Positions 53,920 to 64,000 of a stretch of DNA of 64,000 bases are shown here, in pieces (position 1 is the stretch's first letter; every line of letters starts with the position of its first letter). The stretch lies in assembly GCA_013350335.1 (NCBI GenBank), contig CM023540.1, forward strand, positions 27,879,175-27,943,174, read 5' to 3'. The position numbers were made by a program, and so were the translations under genes. Under the pieces are notes generated by a model. That model had not been told where the DNA came from and did not search any database. It saw only the letters and a program-made list of their open reading frames with translations. The stretch comes from Chimonanthus salicifolius (lineage: Eukaryota > Streptophyta > Magnoliopsida > Laurales > Calycanthaceae).

Positions 53920-56900
53920 ATGAATGTCACTGGTCCGCCAGCAGCTTCTGTGGGAATTGAAGAGATCAACAAGGATTCAAATTTCAATGCTTCAGAGCTG
54001 CCCTATGATCAATGGGTCCCCCTACCTATTTCTGGTTCGAAGCCATCAGCTCGCTATAAGGTCATATATGAATTCCATTCTGAGCTTTCCAAGCAAAATA
54101 TAATACCATTGTATAATGGCATTAGATTTTGCTTTATGTAGTTGCATTAATTTTGGAAGTGTTTGCTACTCCTCCAATACCCCCTTTATGTGAAATGTTC
54201 GATGAGATAATAATTTTTTCCTCTTAACATTTTACAGCATGCAGCAGCAGTAGCTGGAGAAAAACTTTATGTTATTGGTGGAAGTCGCAATGGTCGATCC
54301 TTGTCTGATAATCAGGTTATGGGCTTCTCCATGTGGGTAAATCCACTAATGGCTTTTTTTTTTTGGCACTTACTTAATCTGTGGATTTTTTTGTGCAGGT
54401 TTTTGATCTCAGAACCTTGGTGTGGTCAACACTGAAGCCATATCAAGATCTGGATCCTGAAAAACCAGCCAATGGTAGCCCCCTGGATGTCCTAGCTGCT
54501 CCTTCAGGTCATAGTCTGGTATGATGAAACTTGAAGTTAATAAAACAGCTATTATCTTTTAGTGTTTACGCAGCATTCTTTTATTGATATTCTTCACTCC
54601 AAAATGAATCTCCACTCACATTGGTTCTTTTTATTTATATGACTTCTTCTTTTTCCTAATTAGAATTACTCCATTTTGCTTTCTACAGGTTAGATGCGGA
54701 AACAAACTTTTGGTTGTTGCAGGGCATTCAAAGGAGTCTTTTGATACTGTGACAGGTTTATTTAAAAACCATTTTAATCATTTAAGATATGTATAGTTTT
54801 TTCTTTATTTCTTTTTTTTTTTTTATGAAATCTCTCTACACAGAGAGATATGTATTGATTCTTCCTTTCTTTGTTCCAGATATATAAGCTGCTTTCTTTG
54901 ACTTGTTTTGCTTACTATGTCTTATGCATTATCTGGATTGCTTGTAGTTCGGTCAGTTGACATAGAAACACACCACTGCTATGTTCTGAAGACCTCTGGC
55001 AAAATTCCGGTAATTTCTTAGTAAAAATTCCTCAAACCTAATTTTCTTGAAATTTCTCAAAGTCATAGATCTAGCTAATTTAGTATTTACTATATTCCCT
55101 TTCTATGTAAAGGGAAGGAGTATGATCTATTCCCATGTTTAATTCTACATTTGCTCCTAGCCACTTTAGTAGTGGAGAGCATTTTCCCCTGAGTTTTCTG
55201 TTCTGGAGATGGAAGGGAGCTAAACAGTCTGATGGAATGTACTGGATTCTATTGGGTTGGGATCTGTTTCAGGTAGCTCGTGAAGGGCAGTCAGTTACAC
55301 TAGTTGGCTCTAAGCTGATTATGTTTGGTGGAGAAGATGTTCGTAGGCAGCTACTGAATGATCTCTATGTTCTTGATTTAGAGACTATGATGTGGGCAGA
55401 AGTGGAAACCGTGTAAGTGTCAAGTAATTTTCCATTTCTAGCAGCACCTGGGTTTTCTAGCAGAAAATATTTGAACTCTTCTCTTGTGTTCTTCATAGGC
55501 AAACACCTCCAGCACCAAGATTTGATCACATAGCTGCAGTGCATGCAGATCGGTACCTCCTTATTTTTGGTGGCTGTTCTCATTCGGCTTGTTTCAATGA
55601 TCTTCATGTGCTTGATTTGCAGTGTGTGAGTGTTCCTTTTCCCTCCCTAGAAATCATTATGGCTCTTAACTTCTTTTCTTTTAAAAGATAATGGTAAATT
55701 TTATTTTATTAAACCAAAAGAAGAAATAGAAGGACTTATGTCTAGTGAGACATTGGATAGAAGCCAACATGAAAAAAAAATCACCACATAAATACAATTC
55801 TATTATAGAACTGCCCAACTTCCATGGAATCTTCCAACCGAGAAACCATGGAAAGAATCATGAAATAAGCCCACTGAATAACATTTGACTTTATCTTGTG
55901 GAGCACCTTTGCATTCAATAGGGCTTCATCTTCAAAGATCCTCTTGTTTCACTCTAGCTAGACAAATGAAACTATTCCAAAGGAGTCATATTCCACAAAA
56001 TCTGGCCTTTTTTGGGGAAAGGACCTGAACTCCAACTCAAAATGAGAACCTTAAACAAAAAAGGTTAAGGTAAAGGGCAAGGGAAGATGGAGAGAAATGA
56101 GACGAACATAGGGGCAATGGAGAAACAAGTCGTCAAGTGATTCTTCATTTCTCCAGCAAAGGAAACAAATGTTTGGGGTAGAGAAGTTTGAGCTTTTAGG
56201 TTATCCATGGTTAGGATCTTGTTCCAAAGGTGACATAAGTAGGTATGGAAACAGGCTGGGTTTGGGCCAAGTTTATGTTATACCAAGCTCAAGGTTGATT
56301 AAGCATTAAGAAGCTGGAGCCCCCACAGGCTTCAAATGCATGAATGAGCCCAATGTTTATAAGCCTGTTGCAGCCCGAATCTGCCCGAATCTGATGGTAA
56401 GCCCGACATCTCATACCACGTCCATTCCAATCTCAAGCAGAATGGGAAAAATCTTGTACCAAAGATGACTAGAAATGGAGAAATTTCAAAGAGTAAATAC
56501 CTCAAGTAATATATTGAAAAAAGAAAATCACAATCTCAATTTACTCAAAGATGCTTCTACAAAACCAAAACCTTAAAAAACAAAAAGAAAAAATAGAAAT
56601 ATTTCTATGAATCTGTTATTGCAGTAATAAAGCCATGGAGAGATTGTAAAATAGTCATTGGCAGTGTGAAGAGAGTGAAAAAATGCTATTAAAGCAAAGT
56701 TTAGATCCATGGTACAAGAAAGAAAGTTATAACTCCCATACCCTATGTCTTGGGGTTTGTGTAGTCCTAGCTCTCTACCTCCTAGAATTTGTAATGTCTT
56801 GGGATTTGCATTTTGAAATTAGTTTTTTAAGTTTACAAGATTGTGCTTAGTATTCCCACCTACCTGTTCAAAGCTCTCACATGAATTTCAAGGTCTCTTG

Positions 56901-59900
56901 GGGCTTTGTAGTTCAATTTTAAATCTTTTATTATTAGTATATTACTAAGAGTTTAATGAGGGTCTTTCACTCATTGTTCCAACAAACAATTATAATATAC
57001 ACAATAATTTGAGTTTCAGGCCCAACTTTTGGCTTGAGCATGTAGAAGCTTGAGCCTAGCCTGATTTTGAATCGGTCTTAAATTGTGTCCAAGCTTGAAC
57101 CTGTTTCATAATCAAACATAAAATAGATGTGCAAAACCTCCTTAACTCAGGCAAGATTCTTCAAGCTTTCAGGCTTTTGGGCTAAATTCCCATCTCTAGG
57201 CGTAACCAAAGCTTTTAACTTTCGAAGGGGCCAAAGAATTCCAAATGGATTTAAAGGGAAAGGTACTAGTCATCTGTTTTAAGCAAAGAATAAAAAGGTT
57301 TACATGAAAAGACCCCACTAGGATCCTTCATCCACAACTCTTTATCCACTTCACTAACATTAGGAGATATCCTATTTAATGATGATAGCAAATTTTCTAG
57401 GTGGGAAATCTCATGATCCATTAGGTTTCTTCTAAAAGTTAAAAGCCAAATAACTCTTTCCCCCACTATCTTGAATACCTTTTTCATGAGTTTTTTTTGT
57501 TCGAAACAGAATACAATTGTGGATTGAAATCCTTCAAAGCCTCCTTCTCTAACCATTTATCTTCCCTGAAATATTGCCTCAACCCACCCTCCACAACAAA
57601 CTCATACCTTCCCTTAGCTTCCTACCCACCCTATGATTGTAGTTGTTAACTTTTCTAGTCTTCTACTACTTTCTGAACTTAATTTGTTAATGTGCTATAG
57701 GAAAAAGATAAATCGAGCCCTGGTGCTTCTTGCATAGTTTCTAGTAGCTGGGATTATGGTCTTGCTTGTGGATTCCAAAGACTTAGCATTAACATGTCAT
57801 TCTCGTGCTGCTTGCATAGTTTTTAGTAGCTGGGATTTGAGTCCTACTTGTGGGGTCCAAAGGATTAGGATTAACATCTCCTTTCCAGTGTCAAAGTGGC
57901 AGTACTTTTGATAATAACAAGGTGGTTGAATTTTTAAATGTTACCTTCAATCACCAAGATGCCAAAGTTCATTCACCATTTGTGGAACAAATCCTTTCTA
58001 AGATTTCCTGATACAAGATGGCATTTCAATTGTTTCTTGATCGTCTTGGGGAGCATATCTGGCAAGTGATCCCTCAATCATTGGCATGAATACATTGAAC
58101 ATCATCAACATCATCTTTATGTTCTCCACTGACATGAGTACAATGAACATCATCATCATCATCTTTATGACTGAAGTTATTGGTCTTATCCATTTAAAGT
58201 TGATTTTCCGAGTTCTCCACTCCATCCATTTAAAAACCATATTCTCTATCACACCACAATCTACCATATCCTTGTGTACTACCTTTCAGACTATGTCTTT
58301 AATGGACTTCCCCTTCTCTTAGTACACCTTAAGCTTATAATCCTTCATTTCTTTGTATTGGAGCTTTCTATGGTCTTTTTGCATATGTGCTCAAATTATC
58401 TTGATTGGCATTCCCTCATCTTTGGTACTTTTGATATTCAAGCTCTCCCATCTTCTATGTATACCTATCTCACTGACAAGATGCCTTTAAATGCTAAAGA
58501 AGTACAAGGGGTGTCTGATTCTATGAAAAACAAGGTGCGCTTGAATATCCATCAGCAACCTATATATACATAGGCTCACATATACTTAGGATCAAATCCA
58601 TGTTTGACCCTCCATGGCTCCAATCACACTCCTCTCCCCCTTCACACCCATCTAACCCGTGAATTGGATCCTTACCCAATTTGAGTTACAAGGCTTATTG
58701 ATCTAATCTCATGAATTTCCACCAATAAATAAAGTTGAATCTTTTGGACCTTTAAAACATGGCTTCACTTATTTGGTCCAGGTGATTCTTGATAGGCAAC
58801 AAAGACCTTTCCAATCAACCCATTTACATGAGCCTTGTTGGCCCCCTCCAAAGGTCCTAAAATTTTGTTTGAAGACAAGGCCTCATTTAATCATATATAT
58901 GTGTGTGTGCATACACTAATTTGCTTGCTAGTAATTAAGTAGATGTTTTTTTTATCTTATTACCAAACAAAGCCTTTCTTTTACCTCACAAGGAAAACAA
59001 GCATCAACCAAAAGGATGTGGATGTGGAAACCCAACTGAATAATACTCTATACCAAACAATTGATCGACTGACCAAATGGACTTGACAAGGCGTGACTGG
59101 TGCTAGCTCCAAGCGGCAATGCCACTGGCTAGCAGACACCAAAAAGAGTGCTAGAATTGCCTTAAAAGCCACCTGGACTGCGTAATGGGACTAAAACATT
59201 TCACCCTATTCCCTCTAAAGCCAAACAAGCATGTTGGCCCAGTCAAAGTTGAAGGGCTGCTGCTTTGCTGGCTAGTTGAAAAGGATACAACACTTAAAAC
59301 CAAAAAGCATAAAAAATAAAACTGAATTCTTTGCCCTATCAATTGAAGTCCCGTTATCATAACGATTTTCTCATCTATTTGGGCCTGACACCTATGTGTG
59401 TAAAAGGATTTCCCAAATATATCATGACGGCATGTCAGACAATGGGGCCCATTTTGGCCAATCCAAATCCTCCACACATCTAACTTGTGAATTGTAGGAG
59501 ATAACTCCATTCATTTGATGACAGACCTTCTCTAGGGAAAAATGGAAATTTATGAAGCATCCTTCTAAACATGAGTTAAAAAGAAATAGGACAAGTTCGC
59601 GCGGCTATTTTCACTTTCATGTGATTTGCCTATAGTTAATTACTATTTAGTGCTTTTTGTTCAATTCCCCGATATGAAGAGATGCTCTAATTTTGCAGAT
59701 GGAGTGGTCACAGCCACAAATTCAGGGGGAAGGGGCAACTGCTAGAGCTGGTCATGTCGGTGCCACTATAGGTGAATACTGGTATATAGTTGGTGGTGGT
59801 GATAATAAAAGCGGTATGTAGAAATGTGAAATATTTAATACAAGTTTTTATTTTTCAGCGTAGCAGACATTTTATTTAGAAAAGATGAAACATTTATTAA

Positions 59901-62900
59901 AAGTGGCTGAGCTATCTTCATATTATTGTTAACTCAAAACCTTGTTTCCAGGTGCCTCAGAAACCCTTGTATTAAATATGTCTAAGCTTGTATGGTCAGT
60001 GTTGACTAGTGTAAAAGAAAGGGATCCACTTGCCAGCGAGGTTATCTTCTAGTGCTTGCTCTTTTTTTTATGTTTTCATTGAAATGAAATTATATGGCCA
60101 TTTTTCCATTCCAGATTGCGCTTCTATTAGTCACTTGAAACACATGTAAATTCATAAGTAATTAAGATATTTTATCTCCAATTGAAAAAAGATAATAAAT
60201 AAATAAGGTATTGTATGTATACAAATCTTTCAGTGGTATTTTAGTTTCAAATGGCATTCGACTTCGAGAGTAGAAGGTGAATTTCATCAACGGTTGAGAG
60301 ATTTAGTTACCACCATCCAAATTTATAGATGTTTGACACCATACTACTTTTGTAATGTCATTTATCGCAATGATAAAATCATTAAATCATCTAGAAGCAT
60401 TTCTCTCCTTCAACTTGCCAATCTTCAAATTAAAATTTGGTGGCACTGCCCTTGGCAATCTCATGCGGCAGATTTTGGCTGTTCGTACGGAAAGCTCCAG
60501 GGAAACTTGAGGAGTCTCTCTATTTCAGGAGGCCGCTCATTAAGCTTTGAATTAGACAACATAATTCTGATGGGATACGTAGAAAATGACAAATGCAATG
60601 GATGGGTAAAATTTGAGCATCATTTGATAATTTTAGAGTTGTGATTTTGGAATATGAAAATTTGATTGCTATAAGCCATTGATTTTTCATGGCCCATCTT
60701 ACAAAGTTATTATGACTGAAAGGAGGAGCTTTCCTTGAATCTTATCATACATGAAGTCCTCTATCAATCCCACTCAATCATGTGGAGGCCAACTAATGAT
60801 AAATGTGCCGTGTCTCTATTGAAAATAGATACCCGTGTCTCTGTAGAGCTGCTCAATTCATAATGCCATAGGTGACATGATCACTATTTTCTCTAGCCCG
60901 TTGGTCCCATTTATGGTCATCTCTATGAAGGTGAAGGCTATCTCTCACTGGGCTCAAGGAGCAATAGATAAGAACCTTTTTTCTATTAATTGCATAAGTT
61001 GACTGTGTGAACAGTGGGGTGGGCCTCAAAAGTTCTTAAACTTTCCCTGGAAGATGGCTGATTTAGCTGTAGCAAAATCAAGAAACATTGCTCATGTTGT
61101 AAAAGGTGCAAATGAGGGAGAAATGAATTAACTTCCAGTGAATGATAACACCCTCCCTACTTTCGTCAAAGTACCTCGGGTGGTGCTTTTTCTTGATCTT
61201 TTCTCTGTTATCGGACTCTGAAATCATTCTTTCTTAGGAGGGGACTCAAACATGCAGTCTTCTGATCATGAGCCGACCAATTCCTCTACCCCACTTGTTA
61301 TTTAAAGAGGCAGAACCATAATTAAGTTGTGTTGAATTGTTTTCATGCCCCCTCCTTGATTTCAGCTTACCCCCTTTTGAGTTGTATTTGCTTGTATGTC
61401 ATAGATGTTTTCTGTCATCTATAGCTTTAGTGTGGTCATGCTTTTGTTATAGTACTTTCTCTTTGTTTCCCTTAATAAGACATTTTATCATTATATAACT
61501 CAAATGAATTTCATAACATTTGATTCTTTGATAGGGCCTCAGCCTTTGCTCAACATCAATAGATGGAGAAAAGCTTCTAGTTGCGTTTGGGGGCTACAAT
61601 GGGAAGTATAACAATGAGGTATGGAGGATTATAGAAAAAGAGAGCATAATTATGATTTTAGAAGAACAAAATTTGATTAGAGGTTGTAAAAACCCGTAGT
61701 GTATTCTCTTTTAGAACTTTTAACTAGCAACATAACCCGTGCTGCTGGTCTTCAAAAAAAAAAAAAAAGCCGTGCTGCCTTAGCATAAGATGAATTAATA
61801 ATAACAAATAGCAAGGGCCTCAGCCTTTGTAGTGAAAATAGTCCCCTCTTGAAAATATATCCTAGTAAATTATTATTTTAAAACATTTACTTAAATACTA
61901 AAAAGGCAATGATGGACTTGAATTACATAATGTTGACGTGCAAACCACTTAAGCCCTTCTTTTATATGTTGTAGTTATAGTTGTCAGATCCATTCTGGAA
62001 CCTGTTTCGGAACCCGTTCCAGTTTTGTCTCTACAATGGAACATTCTGGCGTTCCAGGCATTTCGGTGTTCCGTTTTGGAAAAGCCGACAATTTTTTTTA
62101 AAAAAGCAAAAAAAAAAAAATAGTAAAATATGAAGACAATAATTCAAGCGTATAAATATATTTAAATTAATTATTTTCATCATTTTACACTAATCTACAG
62201 ATTGAAATATAAATTATCGTTACATAACTACCTATGTTCGTAATCTCAATTCATAATAGTGTAATTATCAAATACTAATTCAAGAATGTTTGAAATTTCA
62301 CTCTAATAAGAATCAATTACAAATTGAATTAGACAAAAAAAAAAATCCAAAAAAGACCCAAGAAAAATAACTTGAATTCTCATTTAAAGGTCAAAACTTA
62401 AAACACATAGGTACACCAGGTCCATTTCATTTTTATCTCAATTTTAGTCATACACATTAAAAATAAATCATATGAATTGAAAATACACTTCATGAATACA
62501 ACTGGCCTAAATTTCAACTTGAAACTCAATTTCTAGCCACTTGATTTTAGTAGTCAAAGTTATCAGGCGTCCTTTAATTAAGAACGCCTGATAACTTTGA
62601 CAACTAAGATCAAGTGTTTGCGTATTTCATTTTAGGCTCTATTTTTTTTTTGGCAATTGTAGATCATGAAATCTATTTTTTTAGTTGTACGGTTGGATTT
62701 TATGTGTATCCAAAAACTTAAAAAAAAAAAAAAATTGAAATCTGAAGAGTGGAATGGGTATGACCGAAACGGGCCATTCCGCTCTTTAAACCTTCCCATG
62801 CATTGTAGTAGGGAAATGACTTATGCTAGATTTATTTGGGATAGATCCAAACTTATTCTCGAAAACAGTCACAAAGGGTAATTTGCAAATGCCCCTCTTT

Positions 62901-63497
62901 TGCCTTAATTGCAAAAACTACCCTATTATTTCAACAATTGCAAAAGCCTATCATTTGCATAAATCGCAAACTCCCCCCTCTAACATCTTATATGTTCAAA
63001 ATGCCCTTCAATATTTAAAGAGCTGCAATAATAAAATATTTTTAGTAATGTAATCTACCATAATAACTTGTAAAAAGTACACAAGCCCATAATATGAAAA
63101 ATTATGTGGATGGAAGATTTGTAAAATTTTACTCCTATCGGGTTATTTCAGATCTATGAAATGGGCATAAAAAATACAAGGCTTATTAAAATCAAAATTT
63201 TCTCAGCCTAAATCGCATTGTTAGCATGATTTGAGACATGTGAAATATCACTCACCTCTTATCTATTTGATCTTTCACACATGTCATCCATCTATTTTAG
63301 CCCATTTATTTTTGATAAGGTGTGTAGAAAGTATCCCTTATTCTGTAATTAATAAAAGTTACTTTAGACATTTAATATATTAGAACTTTGAAGGGGGTAT
63401 TTGCAATTTAATAAAAAAGATAAGGGTAGTTTTTGCAATTGAGGCAATAGAGGGGGTATTTGCAAATTACCCCATTACAAAACATTAGCTTCTTTTG

Positions 63498-63530
<33 letters not shown>

Positions 63531-64000
63531 TCTCCCTTCATTTTTAGGAAGAACACATTGTTCTTTCTTTATTTCTTGTCATTCTTCTACTGAAAAAATG
63601 AGCTTGATTTGATGATCATAACTATGACTTTTAAGGCTCTTAAGATCACTGGGTCCTACTGGTTGTCTTACAAAGAAGGTTATGTGCAAGCCTCTTGCAC
63701 TTGATGTACTGTTCTTTCTAATTCAGGGTCTTGTTGACTGTTTGCTACTCAAATAACTACTGGATAAGTGGATATTTTCTTCAATGCTATGTGGAGTTTG
63801 AGAATCTAATCTGAAAGCACTGTAAATGATGTGACTTTTATATCCAGGGTTAATGCTCATCTTTCAAAAGAGAAAAACAAAAAATCCTTGGTTAATACTC
63901 ATTTCAGTGACTAATACCTCTATCTGACTTCGAATGCAGGTATTTGTTTTGAAACCCAAACCAAGAGATTCGTCACATCCGAAGATTTTTCAGTCACCAG
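53920..64000 (+). CDS. kelch-repeat protein (At5g04420/ACBP4-kelch-like), 5' part
   Basis: Coding exons by frame and GT-AG sites: 53920-54060, 54238-54315, 54399-54518, 54689-54755, 54948-55009, 55273-55412, 55499-55625, 59699-59813, 59952-60040, 61535-61618 and 63940 to the window end; together 361 residues in one frame. Six kelch blades are visible: KLYVIGGSRNGRSLSDNQVF, KLLVVAGHSKE, KLIMFGGEDVRRQLLNDLYV, YLLIFGGCSHSACFNDLHVL, YWYIVGGGDNKSGASETLVL and LLVAFGGYNGKYNNEVFVL. The N-terminal PYDQWVPLPISGSKPSARYK and the kelch order match plant kelch proteins related to the kelch half of acyl-CoA-binding ACBP4/5. No acyl-CoA-binding domain precedes it, so a scaffold role, not lipid binding, is likelier. 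ATG 53920 follows a plausible acceptor (CTACAG at 53913); ATG 53881 in the same frame is the alternative. The 3' end is beyond the window. Confidence 0.92.
55690..57640 (-). mobile_element. L1-type LINE fragment, interrupted
   Basis: The minus strand shows a late ORF2 stretch at 57266-57556 (FRRNLMDHEISHLENLLSSL, ELWMKDPSGVFSCKPFYSLL). The zf-RVT part continues at about 56230-55750 (LCHLWNKILTMDNL, CFLCWRNEESLDDLFLHC). Between the two halves lies about 1 kb of unrelated DNA (56235-57195). It is antisense in the 4-kb kelch intron 55626-59698. Degenerate. Confidence 0.7.
56235..57195. mobile_element. probable hAT-type non-autonomous insert in LINE
   Basis: Splits the LINE frame. Left end TAGGTATGGAAACAGGCTGG and inverted right end CCTAGAGATGGGAATTTAGC are imperfectly matched and resemble the TAGGGATGGCAA...GGGTTTGGG termini of plant hAT MITEs. 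Inside the ends are repeated GGGCTTG/GAGCC words. I could not confirm an 8-bp duplication. Confidence 0.45.
57641..59698. other. kelch intron, unresolved repeats
   Basis: A small tandem duplication lies at about 57735-57865 (TGCTTGCATAGTTT and TAGTAGCTGGGATT appear twice, 96-98 bp apart). A CATCATCATCATC microsatellite lies near 58150, with Ile/Met-rich low-complexity frames around it. No protein family recognised. Confidence 0.45.
60041..61534. other. kelch intron, no gene
   Basis: About 1.5 kb between exons; a single short open frame near 60294-60644 has no recognisable domain. No defined element ends seen. Confidence 0.45.
61985..62800. mobile_element. family C (GGAACGG-motif) element, candidate
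   Basis: The left side has CATTCTGGAACCTGTTTCGG, GGAACCCGTTCC and GGAACATTCTGGCGTTCC. The right side (inverted) has GCGGAATGGCCCGTTTCGGT and CCCATTCC. The A/T-rich middle holds a strong hairpin. The arrangement resembles families A and B, but exact ends and target duplication are not resolved. Confidence 0.4.
62538..62616. repeat. 33-bp inverted repeat (hairpin)
   Basis: Arms 62538-62570 and 62584-62616 match at 31 of 33 positions, with the inner 18 bp (GTCAAAGTTATCAGGCGT) perfect, around a 13-base A/T-rich loop. It lies in a kelch intron, inside the candidate family C element. Confidence 0.9.
62876..63473. mobile_element. MITE with about 50-bp terminal inverted repeats
   Basis: Left end GGGTAATTTGCAAATGCCCC and inverted right end GGGTAATTTGCAAATACCCC continue as highly similar arms for about 50 bp (both include TTGCAAAAACTACCCT). 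Length 598 bp, A/T-rich, non-coding. Flanks AGTCACAAA and CATTACAAA share 6 of 9 bases, so a 9-bp Mutator-type duplication is possible but not proved. Confidence 0.8.
63498..63536. repeat. (CT)n microsatellite
   Basis: About 39 bases of CT repeats with C-substitutions near the right end, in the last visible kelch intron. Confidence 0.9.

Overview
This is a nuclear segment of a flowering plant. It has GT-AG split genes with recognisable plant orthologues, introns up to about 4 kb filled with transposon debris, AT-rich spacers, L1-type LINEs, tRNA-derived SINEs, TRIM and LTR elements and many MITEs. The TE-swollen introns fit a medium-to-large, non-grass, probably woody genome. I cannot name the species from sequence alone.

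Layout. (1) 1-19393, + strand: the 3' part of an SGR6-type (MROH/HEAT-repeat) gene. Ten exons encode the last 337 residues, and the introns hold LINE fragments, a complete 560-bp TRIM and hAT-like MITEs. (2) 21992-25573, - strand, convergent with SGR6: pheophorbide a oxygenase (PAO/ACD1), the ring-opening enzyme of chlorophyll breakdown. All Rieske and mononuclear-iron residues are intact, but exon 1 is broken in the transit-peptide region. (3) 29564-44836, + strand: a tandem cluster of four intronless group D (UGT73-like) UDP-glycosyltransferases. Two carry substitutions at residues normally essential for activity. (4) 44837-52700: a repeat-dominated spacer with related TIR elements, one expanded by a 158-bp tandem array in its 39-43 kb copy, and a truncated solo TRIM LTR. 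(5) 52730-64000, + strand: the 5' part of a kelch-repeat gene (At5g04420/ACBP4-like kelch type), eleven coding exons up to the window edge.

The host genes do not form a pathway, apart from the UGT cluster, which is a typical local duplication array of specialised metabolism. The more unusual content is in the repeats: a nested insertion history in the 4.1-kb SGR6 intron; short elements with CA...TG ends, 8-bp target duplications and ends built from iterated short self-complementary motifs; and a TIR element that amplified a copy of its own end.
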